Of a stretch of DNA of 64,000 nucleotides, positions 1-9,740 are shown one piece after another (the first letter of the stretch is position 1; each line of letters starts with the position of its first letter). The translations under genes and the position numbers were made by a program. Origin of the DNA: Skeletonema tropicum (lineage: Eukaryota > Bacillariophyta > Thalassiosirophyceae > Thalassiosirales > Thalassiosiraceae); NCBI GenBank assembly GCA_037178625.1, contig CM074136.1:1178001-1242000 (forward strand), in the 5' to 3' direction. Under the pieces are notes generated by a model. That model saw nothing but the letters and a program-made list of their open reading frames with translations. It had not been told where the DNA came from and made no database searches.

Positions 1-8
1 ACGGAGGA

Positions 9-1238
9 ATGGCTGATGATTCTTTCATAGAAAAAGTTAATCTCATCCTCGCGCGGGGCTGCCACGTGTATCCATGCTCGAGTTACTTCGCTGTAGAATC
101 CGACCGTTTCCTTTACTCCATGGAGAAAAAGACGAATTTCAGAAATATTCTGAAATTGCTGTTTGAATTGCCACTCAGCGAATCTTCCCCATCCACCCCA
201 CGCCCAGTGGCCCCTGGGAGTGGTGGCAACTTTGCTAAACCTGGCGAGCCGGTTGTTAACCCACCCACCAAGCCACCAACAGCAAGGCCTACAACTGCCC
301 AGGTTCAGACACCCCCTCCTGTCAAGTTAGAAACAAATGCTCCTACTATTCTTCCCGTCACCTCCAAGCCCACTACCGTAGGTTTCCCTACCGGTTCTCC
401 GATAGAATTTTCTGACATTACCCAATGGAATGATGGAGAGACGCATGTGATCAATAGCAAAGAAAGTTCCTTTTTTGACGAGTCCATTGTCGTCACGAAA
501 CAAACAACACTTTTATTAGAAGAGGGTGGTTACATTGAGGCACCTCTGAACACCAACTGGCCCGCTGTACGTCTTTCAATTGGCTCAATGTTAGTTGGGA
601 GTGGCGGAGCAATTAATGGCAGCTATGCGGATCCAGCACTTCTTGAAGGTGAATATGAGAATGGTGGTGATGGATTGCACATCAACAATGGGCAGTCAAG
701 TGAACTGACTGGAAGTAAGGGTTCGTTTTTTGACGGCGTAGTCATTGTTGGAGGGGATGCACCGATAGGCGTTGGGGGTAATGCCCTCTATGTGAATGGA
801 TTCGGATCAGAAGCAAAGATTCATGGAGGCTCTTTCATAGGAGGCAAAGGTGCAAAAGATAATGGGTATTCAATTCTTGTCCAGAATTCAGCAAAGGTTC
901 ATGTTTATTCAGGTTCATTCGCTGGGGAAATCAAGGTTGATCGAAATGCAGAGATTATTTTTTATGGCTGCTTTATGCGAGATCGGTTGCAAGTGTCGGG
1001 TACCTTTGCTGACGAAACATATCTGGACGTGTCCATCAGAACTTCCTACGGTGGTGCGATTACGTTGGTGGCTGTTTCAGAGCAAGAATGCGAGACTGCT
1101 CCGTCAACGAGCCCAACAAATTTTCCAACCGTGTCTCCAAGGCCTACTCCCAAATACAACTCTGGAGAAAGGAAAACACTATCGTTTGTACAAATATTTC
1201 TGTGCCTAGCTTCTTTGGGCATAGCTTGGCTGTTCTGA
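9..1238 (+). CDS. PT-rich secreted or surface protein, N-terminus uncertain
   Basis: A 409-codon ORF that I do not recognise as a named family. Residues ~60-135 are rich in Pro and Thr, like a glycosylated stalk. The next ~200 residues are rich in Gly, Ser and beta-formers with short repeated turns (GGSFIGGKG, SGSFAGEIK), as in beta-helix surface proteins. A second PT-rich patch follows, then a C-terminal hydrophobic segment of ~17 residues with almost no tail, as in a GPI-anchor signal or tail anchor. No signal peptide follows the Met at position 9, so the true start or a first exon may lie left of the window. It converges on the MBOAT gene with 2 bp between the stop codons. Confidence 0.6.
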   Translation: MADDSFIEKVNLILARGCHVYPCSSYFAVESDRFLYSMEKKTNFRNILKLLFELPLSESSPSTPRPVAPGSGGNFAKPGEPVVNPPTKPPTARPTTAQVQTPPPVKLETNAPTILPVTSKPTTVGFPTGSPIEFSDITQWNDGETHVINSKESSFFDESIVVTKQTTLLLEEGGYIEAPLNTNWPAVRLSIGSMLVGSGGAINGSYADPALLEGEYENGGDGLHINNGQSSELTGSKGSFFDGVVIVGGDAPIGVGGNALYVNGFGSEAKIHGGSFIGGKGAKDNGYSILVQNSAKVHVYSGSFAGEIKVDRNAEIIFYGCFMRDRLQVSGTFADETYLDVSIRTSYGGAITLVAVSEQECETAPSTSPTNFPTVSPRPTPKYNSGERKTLSFVQIFLCLASLGIAWLF

Positions 1239-1240
1239 TT

Positions 1241-2674
1241 TTAGTCCATCTCTATGATGGTAAATACGCTACCTTCGTTTTCCCAAAGGAATCTTCCCTG
1301 GAAGTACGGTTCTACAAACCAAAAGGCAAACGGGAGAGAAGTCATCACAACAAAGATGGGTACTGCACGAGGAGAAATGCCCATCGACGAAAAGCTTCCC
1401 AGCGCCCGTTCGATGCTCGAGACAGCAAACGCCCAAACAAAGAAGGCTAAGTTTGAGCCAAGACGAATGTTACTTGGCTTGTAGATTGAATCAGTGGGCA
1501 CCTCCATGCGATTATGCACCTCTACAGAGTAATTGAGAAACTCATGGATTAGGCCAGACGCAAGGAAGACCGCAAGAGATGCAAACGTCACAGATCTATA
1601 TCTTCGCACTGGTTTGTAGATGCTTCTCTTGAGGACACAATGAACAAGATAATTCCATCGTCGACCCCAAAAGTCTGCGATCGACTCTGACTTGAGAACC
1701 GGAGAATCCATCATCTTGGCTGACTTTATACCTGAGATTGTGATGGACATTGTGGATGCAAGTGCATCCATGAATTCGAGACATTGCTGAAAATAGAGAG
1801 CGATGAAGAGGCAGTTCCCAAGATGTTTCGGATGCACATAGTGCCGACTTTCTCTGCCAAAGGGAGTGTAGTCAACATGTGACATGAAGGAGAAGAAGAG
1901 TGAATTGACGATGATGGTACGAAGAAGTCTCGTGACATTTCGTATGATATCTTTCCTGGTTGCTTTCAATGGCATGGAAGTCTTTGGATCGTAGAGGATT
2001 TCACCAGGAAATATGTAGTAAGTCACATACATTCCGAGTGACTTTGTCGCTCCATGTGGTGCGTACCCAGAGGCAGCCTCCAATGTACGAAAAATATAGA
2101 TGACGATTGGTAGTGCAAATACTTGCCTGAACGCCGGGTTATCGATATGCATTACATCGAAGTAGATGCAAGGAATAATGAGATAAAGACCGATGATCGT
2201 TACTGCAACTGCCGTCGACAATTTCTTTGCCAAAACTCTTCTTCTTTGACAAATCATTGTGTAGTAGATGATGACGGAGAACAACGATGCAATCATTACA
2301 CCATGCAGAAATATTTTGTGAATTGTAGCGTGGAATCCAAAATCGGGAGCCAAGATACCGTACTGTTTACCTCCATTAAGAACTCCAAGCTTTGATGCAA
2401 CTGAGCTGGTATCAAATGTGAGTAGAAGTTGCCTCTCTGGACGAATAGAGGACAGCCCAATTGCTTGAGTGTGTTGGTGACAAGTAGGAGGCACACTTTC
2501 ATCATTGCATTGGTACTTCCCTTCCACTGACGTGGAGAGGAGAATAGACGAGACGTAAAGAACAAGCTTTAGTAGTGTATTCATTGTGTTGTTGTTGTTG
2601 TTGTTGTTGTTGCTGTTGTTGTTGTTGTTTAAAGCTTCATTGCATAAAAGAAGGGGGCGGGCGGTGGGACTCAT
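1241..2674 (-). CDS. MBOAT-family wax-synthase-like O-acyltransferase
   Basis: Membrane-bound O-acyltransferase of the wax synthase type (MBOAT_2), expected to move an acyl group from acyl-CoA to an alcohol or glycerol lipid in the ER. The hallmark DFWGRRWN lies at ~334-341 and the catalytic-His motif SGLIHE at ~373-378, within several hydrophobic segments. The open frame starts at 2674, but residues 12-29 are a poly-Asn tract encoded by a (GTT)n microsatellite. The ATG at 2584, just after it, begins a clean signal peptide (MNTLLKLVLYVSSILLSTSV) and is the more likely start, giving 447 aa. The gene is divergent from the IGPD gene. The substrate cannot be told from sequence. Confidence 0.85.
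   Translation of the reverse strand: MSPTARPLLLCNEALNNNNNSNNNNNNNNTMNTLLKLVLYVSSILLSTSVEGKYQCNDESVPPTCHQHTQAIGLSSIRPERQLLLTFDTSSVASKLGVLNGGKQYGILAPDFGFHATIHKIFLHGVMIASLFSVIIYYTMICQRRRVLAKKLSTAVAVTIIGLYLIIPCIYFDVMHIDNPAFRQVFALPIVIYIFRTLEAASGYAPHGATKSLGMYVTYYIFPGEILYDPKTSMPLKATRKDIIRNVTRLLRTIIVNSLFFSFMSHVDYTPFGRESRHYVHPKHLGNCLFIALYFQQCLEFMDALASTMSITISGIKSAKMMDSPVLKSESIADFWGRRWNYLVHCVLKRSIYKPVRRYRSVTFASLAVFLASGLIHEFLNYSVEVHNRMEVPTDSIYKPSNIRLGSNLAFFVWAFAVSSIERALGSFSSMGISPRAVPIFVVMTSLPFAFWFVEPYFQGRFLWENEGSVFTIIEMD
2587..2629. repeat. GTT trinucleotide microsatellite
   Basis: About 14 GTT units with one GCT interruption. Read on the minus strand they give poly-Asn in the possible N-terminal extension of the acyltransferase, or lie in its 5' UTR if translation begins at 2584. 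Confidence 0.9.
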
Positions 2675-2863
2675 TCAGATCAACGAGAAGCCAAAATTCA
2701 TGCTGGAAAATAATGTTATTTTCATTTCATGTGCTGTGGGGCAATGTATGTTGTTTCTGAGGTTGAGTCGCGCTCGCGTCCTACAATGCTCGATGCGTTC
2801 CACGTGGCGACCAAAAACCATCCAACAACACGATGACAACTAACTACAATAACGAACAACATC

Positions 2864-4270
2864 ATGGAAAATCAAAAATCACTCACAGTATTCTACTTGC
2901 AACTAATCACACTATTGCACTTCTTTTCCTCCACCACCTCAACAATGGCAGATCAATTCACCCTATCCAATGTGGCCTGCATAGACACTGCCAAGAGCCC
3001 CCATCCCATCTCTACGGGAATCGGTTTCTTCGATCACATGATCGACCAGCTCAATTCACATGCACAAATTGGTGTGGCGGTTACCGTCACAAAAAGTAGT
3101 AACGGAGAAAGCAGCAATGGCGACAAACACTCATTTGAATTTGTGAATCGATACGCCGATGAAGATCAAGGTGTGATCATGGGTCAAGTAGGAGCAGCGT
3201 TGGGTAGCAAGCTGAAGGAACTTGTCTACAAGGGGGAGGAATCCAATTCACGCACAAGCCGATTCTGCTGTCCACTCGATGAGGCACTCGTTGAATGTGT
3301 ACTCACCAAAAGTTCTTCATCCAATACCGAAGGGAAATTGACCAAATTTACATTGCCACCATATGGAAAATATCCTGCCAACAAGGGCCGATCCAAGATT
3401 GGCACAATGAAAACACAATTCGTGGAAACATTCTTCACTAACGTTGCTCAATCATCTGGTATGGATATTTCACTTGTGAAAGTACGAGGGGACAATGGAC
3501 ATCATGTGGTAGAATCGGCATTCAAGGCGTTCTCACGTGCCCTACGCAATTTGATCGATGGAGTATCTACCAATAATTATACTTCGGAAGAGTTTGAAAA
3601 GATGTGGGGAGAAACGAGTGTGAGTTACACAGCAGGGTTAGAACTTTGTCGAGAGGGGAAATTGGAGCGTTCGACGAAGGAGACTTCTATTTTGGTTCAT
3701 GTGTTGATGAATGGGCTTTTGAAGGGGAGTGATTCCGTCCAAGTTGATACTGGAATCAAGACGATGGATGACTTTGTTGCAATACTGGCCAAGGAGGCAA
3801 AGATGTCTGTGGTGGCGAAATGCAATGGTGACTTGTATGTCGATGACCATCATACCAGTGAGGACGTTTCAATTGCATTGGGTCAAGTATTAAATACTGC
3901 GTTTGGGACAAAGGCTGGATTGAATCGCATGTGGTGCGCCACTGGTACGTATGGTGATGCGGAAGTGGAGGTGACAATGGACTTGTCCAACCGTCCATGC
4001 ATCACACATAACCTATCTCTCTCTTCCAACCCAAATGATGAAGAGTATGCGGGAGATCTATCAATTGAAATGCTTGACCATGTACTTGAATCACTTGTGA
4101 TGAATAGTAGATCAACTGTGCATATTGTGGAGAACAAGGCAGGAAAGACTGTGTTGGAGACAGCCATGGCAACCGCAATGGCTTATGGAGCTGCTTTGAG
4201 AATGTGTGCTGCGGTAGATCCAAGAAGGGCAGGTAAAACTGCTAGCAGCAAGGGGACTTTGTCTGTTTAA
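2864..4270 (+). CDS. hisB: Imidazoleglycerol-phosphate dehydratase with two IGPD-like halves
   Basis: Histidine-biosynthesis enzyme that dehydrates imidazole glycerol phosphate to imidazole acetol phosphate. At 468 aa it is about twice a usual IGPD (~200 aa). The first half (~32-233) keeps TGIGFFDHM (51-59), LDEAL (138-142) and the DNGHHVVES motif (210-218), but its DDHHTxED motif is replaced by a degenerate KHSFEF. The second half (~293-455) keeps DDHHTSED (327-334), whereas its FFDHM equivalent is TMDDF, its DEAL is DAEVE and its NxHHxxE is ENKAGKTVLE. The two halves therefore carry complementary metal-binding motifs. The N-terminus is hydrophobic (FYLQLITLLHFFSS) and could be a targeting signal; an alternative ATG at 2945 begins right at the enzyme (MADQF). 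Confidence 0.88.
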   Translation: MENQKSLTVFYLQLITLLHFFSSTTSTMADQFTLSNVACIDTAKSPHPISTGIGFFDHMIDQLNSHAQIGVAVTVTKSSNGESSNGDKHSFEFVNRYADEDQGVIMGQVGAALGSKLKELVYKGEESNSRTSRFCCPLDEALVECVLTKSSSSNTEGKLTKFTLPPYGKYPANKGRSKIGTMKTQFVETFFTNVAQSSGMDISLVKVRGDNGHHVVESAFKAFSRALRNLIDGVSTNNYTSEEFEKMWGETSVSYTAGLELCREGKLERSTKETSILVHVLMNGLLKGSDSVQVDTGIKTMDDFVAILAKEAKMSVVAKCNGDLYVDDHHTSEDVSIALGQVLNTAFGTKAGLNRMWCATGTYGDAEVEVTMDLSNRPCITHNLSLSSNPNDEEYAGDLSIEMLDHVLESLVMNSRSTVHIVENKAGKTVLETAMATAMAYGAALRMCAAVDPRRAGKTASSKGTLSV

Positions 4271-4576
4271 TGTTTTAGCAGATTTTATGCACCGAAGTGA
4301 CACGCAACTTGGGATATTTCTTGGCCATGTGCAACCTTGAATGCTGATTTGGATTGTCTTGACCATGTGCTCAAGATGAATTGGCTAAAAAGATACGATT
4401 CGAATAAGAATACTGCGAAACGGCAACACATAGAAAGCTGTGATTATAATTATTTCTTGATAGGGGAAAACTCCATCGTAAATCTGCCGAGATCATTTTG
4501 ACACATGTACGGCAATAATGAAAAACATTAATCTCTCTAGATATTGTACCTTTTATGTATCATTCACCAACCACTT

Positions 4577-5041
4577 CTACTTCTGGTCATCTGTTTTTCC
4601 ACTGTCCTTATTTGCATTTTGATTGCTTGAACTTGAAGAATCCCCCTCGATAAAGGTGCTGCTATCATCAAAGTTGAACTTGCTCATGAGCGAATCCACA
4701 CTCGATTCATCTTTTTTCGACAATGGTTTGACTTGTCCCTCATCCCCGATATTACCTATGTCCGTGCAATACCATGCTCCAACATTGGTGAAAAATCCTG
4801 TGTTGCATAACACTTCATTTTTTTCTTTCAGGGCATAGGCAGGCGGAGGATGATGCATGTCAACATGCTGGTAGTCGTAGTCACCACTCCAGCCCAAAAT
4901 GGCAATTGTGGATGCAATGATCACTTTATTGAACGATTGTAGATGATCAGCAACGAATGTTGCCTTCTTTTCTACATTGAATGCAGCCGATACGCTAAGC
5001 GATGATAGAAGCAACACTGAAGATAATGAAGTCGACTTCAT
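4577..5041 (-). CDS. Putative plastid-targeted, possibly thylakoid protein
   Basis: A 154-aa protein starting at the ATG at 5041; the frame is open to 5119, but the upstream residues do not look like a presequence. It begins with a Ser/Leu-rich signal peptide ending in SVSAAFN, close to the diatom plastid ASAF motif in which Phe follows the cleavage site. A second hydrophobic segment (IIASTIAILGW) and PPPAYALKE follow, resembling a thylakoid AxA cleavage site. The mature part has a CNTGFFTNVGAWYC segment and an acidic, Ser-rich tail. The layout suggests a lumen or membrane-associated plastid protein. The family is not recognised. Confidence 0.6.
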   Translation of the reverse strand: MKSTSLSSVLLLSSLSVSAAFNVEKKATFVADHLQSFNKVIIASTIAILGWSGDYDYQHVDMHHPPPAYALKEKNEVLCNTGFFTNVGAWYCTDIGNIGDEGQVKPLSKKDESSVDSLMSKFNFDDSSTFIEGDSSSSSNQNANKDSGKTDDQK

Positions 5042-5260
5042 TCTGTCGGTTTGATATTTCTGAACACGTTCAAAACACGATTTTGCACTTTGCACACCTT
5101 CTTTCCGAGTCGACAGCAAGATAGTTTACACTAGTGCTAATAAAATGGTCGCCTACTGCTCCGCCCGTACAATGAATGATGGTTGGTATGTCTTCACTCA
5201 CAATAGCATGAGCAATGAGCACTCACTTCAAACAAGTGGCTTAGTTTATGACGCTAAGAC

Positions 5261-5361
5261 TGACGTCTGTGACTGTGACATAGCGTGTCGGGAGTTTGAC
5301 GGTAAATGTATGTACTATCTTTGTTCAGGTGTATTTTAACGTGAACAAGACTGTGACGTCA
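5261..5361 (+). promoter_or_regulatory. CRE-like motifs upstream of LRR gene copy 1
   Basis: TGACGT at 5261-5266 and a perfect palindromic TGACGTCA at 5354-5361, about 200-300 bp before the ATG. Both are kept with the same spacing order in the duplicate. TGACGT elements bind bZIP factors and are known CO2/cAMP-response elements in diatoms; whether they act here is inference. Confidence 0.45.
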
Positions 5362-5555
5362 CACTCCCCGTCGCGTCTTCAACTCGAACTCACATCACAC
5401 AAAAATAAAAATCATCACAAGGGATCACAAGAAACAAGAACTCCGCTCCGTCCAACAAGACCCCCCTACCCCCTACTTCCGCTTAGTTCCGAGCAGCGCC
5501 CACCCAAATTGGTTGATAGTCTACTCATTAATCTAACATAAACAATACAATTTGC

Positions 5556-7154
5556 ATGATGAGCAGCAACAATAACCTTAACAAAAAGCGGAAAGCAAAT
5601 GACCAGGCCACGGCGGACAGTGCCAGCACCAATGACGGCAGTAGCTTCCTGTCGTCAGGGCGGCGTGATGAAACATCATCGCTAGGGCCACCTCAAGACG
5701 ATAACAAACCATCACAGTTGGATCGAATGGAGAACATGATGATGCGGATGGAGGAGAAGCTAGCCACCGTGAGCAGCCTCGAGAGTCGATGTGAAAAATT
5801 GGAGGCAAAGTGCAGCTCTCTTGAAACGAAGCTGGCGACAACATCGCAATCATTGAAGGATCACATAGATAGATCACTCAGGTATCATGAAATGCGGATA
5901 CTGAATCAAATATGGAAGTATTCAGCTCGAATTTATACTGAACGCGAATTGATGGATGCCAATTATGACGATGATGAGGCTGATTATATCATTGAAACTA
6001 GTATGAAGTTAAAAGAGCGCACTGAAGCTCTGAGGAGGGGGGAATTCCCAACGGAAAATAATAGGGAGAATAAGAAGGAGATTTCTTTGCATACTGCCGA
6101 CGATCATCTTTCATTTGATGAAGATACCAATAATGCACTATCTCCTTACTGGAGAGAGTTTGCTGCTGCGTTGAAACAATTCAAGCCTGCGTTTGACAGG
6201 TTGCCCGATGATTGTGAGACGAGCATTACATTTTGGAATTTCACACTGAACCGTGAAATGACTGAGCTTATTCAAGAAGCATTGGTGAACATGCCATTCA
6301 AAAAGCTTTCACTTCAAGATACTTATCGAATTCATGGTGGCATGAGCACGATTGTAAGTATTATGAAAAACAACAGATATCTACTAAGGCTAGACATTTA
6401 TGAAGTTACAGGTATGGACGGGAATGATGTTGCCAAGCTTTGCTCCGCTATACACCATCATCCTTCCATTATAGATGTCAGTATAATAGAGTGCTTCAGT
6501 GATGATGGATTAGGAAATGAGATGCTGCGCACGCTACTCAGGACTGACGAATTGAAGATAGAGAGACTTACCATGGCTGCAAATAATATCTCCTCAGCTG
6601 AGACCACGCTCTTGCCAGATTTTCTGGCAACTAATCCAAGACTAACATATCTTGATCTATCCGGAAATGAATTGGATGGCAATGATGCTGTATTGATTGC
6701 GAATGCTCTTCGCAGTAATACAAGATTGAGGTGTCTGATCCTCGGTTTCGATTGTTTTTCTGACCCTCGTGAAGACGGAGAAGAGGCATTGCGTGTGGCA
6801 GTATGCGATGAAAGTAGCTTAAACGCAGCCGCTGATTCGAATCACAGCTGTGAGATAGATTCTGCCTACCTCTTAGATGTTAACAACAGTGATTCGAGAG
6901 AAATCAATAGAGCCAGAAAGATATATACTCTTTTATCTGCTAGAAATAAAAGCGGAACGGTGTCCAGTGTAAAGGATTTCGTCGACATTGATGTGAAGCT
7001 CCTTCCAAATATACTTGAAGCTGTGCAAAAGTATTCACGGTGGGCGGAAGAAGGCGAGGATTATGTGAAAACCTTGTCAATCGTGTATGAAGTGATGCGT
7101 AGATGGGATAAGGTTTCTCCTTTGTACAAGTCGTTGGGCATGTCTGTAGAGTAG
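5556..7154 (+). CDS. Coiled-coil plus leucine-rich-repeat protein (copy 1, intact)
   Basis: A 532-aa protein that may start at either of two adjacent ATGs (5556 or 5559). Residues 1-50 are a low-complexity basic/polar head (NNNLNKKRK). Residues ~50-110 form a coiled coil (DRMENMMMRMEEKLATV). LRRs of the ribonuclease-inhibitor-like type lie at ~230-400 (for example LTYLDLSGNELDGNDAVLI), and a conserved helical tail at ~450-532 contains VKLLPNILEAVQKY and SIVYEVMRRWDK. No transmembrane or signal segment is seen. This is a lineage-expanded orphan family with two further broken members in this window. The cellular role is unknown; LRRs suggest protein binding. Confidence 0.8.
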   Translation: MMSSNNNLNKKRKANDQATADSASTNDGSSFLSSGRRDETSSLGPPQDDNKPSQLDRMENMMMRMEEKLATVSSLESRCEKLEAKCSSLETKLATTSQSLKDHIDRSLRYHEMRILNQIWKYSARIYTERELMDANYDDDEADYIIETSMKLKERTEALRRGEFPTENNRENKKEISLHTADDHLSFDEDTNNALSPYWREFAAALKQFKPAFDRLPDDCETSITFWNFTLNREMTELIQEALVNMPFKKLSLQDTYRIHGGMSTIVSIMKNNRYLLRLDIYEVTGMDGNDVAKLCSAIHHHPSIIDVSIIECFSDDGLGNEMLRTLLRTDELKIERLTMAANNISSAETTLLPDFLATNPRLTYLDLSGNELDGNDAVLIANALRSNTRLRCLILGFDCFSDPREDGEEALRVAVCDESSLNAAADSNHSCEIDSAYLLDVNNSDSREINRARKIYTLLSARNKSGTVSSVKDFVDIDVKLLPNILEAVQKYSRWAEEGEDYVKTLSIVYEVMRRWDKVSPLYKSLGMSVE

Positions 7155-8074
7155 TTATCCACCCGTAGTGTAATGAGCACGAATTGTTGTTTCATTGACA
7201 ATAAATTTACTCCACCTCCCTCAGATTAGCAATCTCTCGCTCTTCTTGTTCACATTAGTGAGTGAAAGCCAAATCTACCGCTGATCTCATCCCATGATGC
7301 CTTTGAAATACAATGCAATATCTTAGCCTCGACGCTACGGTATCACCAATACTGGAGTTCAGTGTGTTCGATGAGTTTGAACACAATTGTTCTGTTGCAT
7401 AAACAGGTTGTTCAGTTAACGTAAGCAGTGATCACACCTTAACTCCACTGTCATGAACAGGGGCAAATCAACCTAAATCAACCGAGGCGTGGAAATTTTC
7501 GTGCCTAATGTTCTAAATTTTAGTGGTATTGAGGGAGGTTCTGCCATACGTGTTTGAAGTTGTTACAAGGAACAACAGATTATTTCAAAGTGAAGCCCTT
7601 GTCGATCAAAATGAAGTGATGGGAAAAGGATTAGCCTCTGAACACTAATTATAATCGCTCTCCGTTCGACATTTAGAAATCAATTGCTCTGTTTGTGGAA
7701 GTAAGTACCCGGTACATAGTGATCAGACCGATCACTCCTTCAAACCTCCTTCAAACAAGTGGCGTGTATCTATCTGAAGCATGCTACATAAGACTGACGT
7801 CTGTGAGTGTGACATACATAGCGTGTCGGGAGTTTGACGGTAAATGTATGTACTCCTATCTTTGTTCAGTTGTATTTAACGTGAACAAAACTGTGACGTC
7901 ACTACTCTCCGTCGCGTCTTCACTAGAAGCATCACAAGAAACAAGAACTCCGCTCCGTCCAACAAGACCCCCTAAGTACCCCCTGCCTCTGTACCTTGTA
8001 CTTGCTTCTTCCGAGCAGCCACCCCATTGGTTGATAGTCTATTACAATCAAACGTAAACAACACAATTTGCACG
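7155..8074. other. Intergenic region between LRR paralogs
   Basis: About 920 bp. The left ~590 bp hold no coding signal I can support. The right part (from ~7745) is the duplicated promoter of copy 1. An open frame at 7695-8057 is the counterpart of 5145-5541; both are promoter sequence, not genes. Confidence 0.6.
7795..7901 (+). promoter_or_regulatory. CRE-like motifs upstream of LRR gene copy 2
   Basis: TGACGT at 7795-7800 and palindromic TGACGTCA at 7894-7901, in the same order as in copy 1. Retention after duplication is the only evidence for function. Confidence 0.45.
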
Positions 8075-9740
8075 ATGAGCAGCAACAATAACCTTAACAA
8101 AAAGCGGAAGTCACATGATAGCCATGCCACGGCGGATGGTGCCAGCACCAATGACGGCAGTAGCTTCCTATCGTCAGGGCGGCGTGATGAAACATCATCA
8201 TCACTAGGGCCACCTCAAGACGATAACAAACCATCACAGTTGGATCGAATGGAGAATATTATGATGCGGATGGAAGAGAAGCTAGCCACCGTGAGCAGCC
8301 TCGAGAGTCGATGTGAAAAATTGGAGGCAAAGTGCAGCAAACTTGAAGATATGTTGGAGGAAAAATGTAGCAAACTTGAAGATATGTTGGTGGCAAAGTG
8401 CAGCTCCCTTGAAACGAAACTGGCAACAACATCGCAATCGAATTTGCAATCAATGAAGGATCATATGGATACATCAATCAGGTATCATGAAATGCGGATA
8501 CTGAATCAAAAATGGAAGTATTCAGCTCGCGTGTATTCGATTGCTGAATTGATGGATGCCAATCATGACGAAGATGAGGCTGAATATATCTATACAACTT
8601 GTCAAGACTTAAAAACTGACACTGAAGCTATGAGGAGGGGGGATTTTCCATGGGAAGATGATGAGCGGAATGAGAAGAAGATAAGTTTGTGTACTGTGGA
8701 CGAAGATCATTCATTTGATAATACTGATGCCAATAATGCATTATCTCCTCACTGGAGAGAGTTTGCTGCTGCGTTGACTCAATTCAAACCTGCGTTTGAC
8801 ATGTTGCCCGATGATTGTGAGACGATAATCTCATTTGTTTGTGTCCAACTGAACCGTGAAATAACGGAGCTAATTCAAGAAGCATTGGTGTACATACCAT
8901 TCAAAACGCTTTCATTTACATACACTTATCGAATTCACGGTGGCATGAGCACAATTGCAAGAATGATGGATAACAACATATATTTACAGAGACTAGACAT
9001 GTTTCAAATCGAAGATTTGGATGGGAATGATGTCGCCGAGCTTTGCTCTGCTAAGTATACATCGTCATCCTTCCATTAGAGATGTCAGTATAGCATTTTG
9101 CTTCGATGATGAATTAGGAAATGAGATGTTGCGCACGCTACTCAGGACTGACGAGTTGAAGTTAGAGAGACTTACCATGTTTTCGAATAATATATCTTCA
9201 GTTGAGACCACGCTCTTGCCGGATTTCTTGGCAACTAATCCAAAGTTGATACAGCTGAATCTTACCGGGAATGAATTGGATGGCAATGATGCTGTATTGA
9301 TTGCAAATGCTCTTCGCAGTAACACCACATTGCAACATCTGATCATTCGCGTGGGCAAAGACGGAGAAGAGGCATTGCGTGTGGCAGTATGCGATGAAAG
9401 TAGCTTGAACTCAGTTGCTGATTCGAATCACATCTGTGAGATAGAAGCTTCCTACCTCATAGAAGGAAATGGGAGTGGTTCGAGAGAAATCAATAGAGCC
9501 GGAAAGATATATAGGCTTCTATCTTCCAGAAACGGAACGATGTCCAATGTTAAGGATTTTGTTGACGTCGATGTGAAGCTCCTCCCAAATATACTTGAAG
9601 CTGTGCAAAAGTATGCACGGTTGATGGAAGAAGACGAGGATTATGATTATGTGAAAACCTTGTCCATTGTGTATGAAGTGATGCGTAGATGGGATGAGGT
9701 TTCTTTTTTGCACAAGTCTTTGGGAATGTCTGTAGAGTAA
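8075..9740 (+). pseudogene. LRR/coiled-coil paralog (copy 2) with a 4-bp frameshift
   Basis: Starts at the ATG at 8075 (MSSNNNLNKKRK) and follows copy 1 throughout. At ~9051-9058 the sequence GCTAAGTATACATC stands where copy 1 has GCTATACACC, a net 4-nt insertion. The first frame ends at 9079; the rest (LRRs and helical tail, to 9740) continues in the next frame. The coiled coil is longer than in copy 1 by two 11-residue repeats (KCSKLEDMLEE, KCSKLEDMLVA). The downstream half is well conserved, so the break is recent, a sequence error, or bypassed by an unseen splice. Confidence 0.75.

Larger units (their letters stand above)
5225..7160. repeat. Segmental tandem duplication, copy 1
   Basis: The LRR gene and ~330 bp of its upstream region, repeated at ~7745-9745. 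The 5' flank is conserved between copies, including stretches around GACATAGCGTGTCGGGAGTT and the purine-rich leader before the ATG. The unit therefore duplicated with its promoter. Confidence 0.85.

Noticed and set aside
5145..5541. Short frames before LRR copy 1, similar to 7695-8057 before copy 2
   Set aside because: The similarity is explained by promoter duplication; frame and length are not conserved between the copies.
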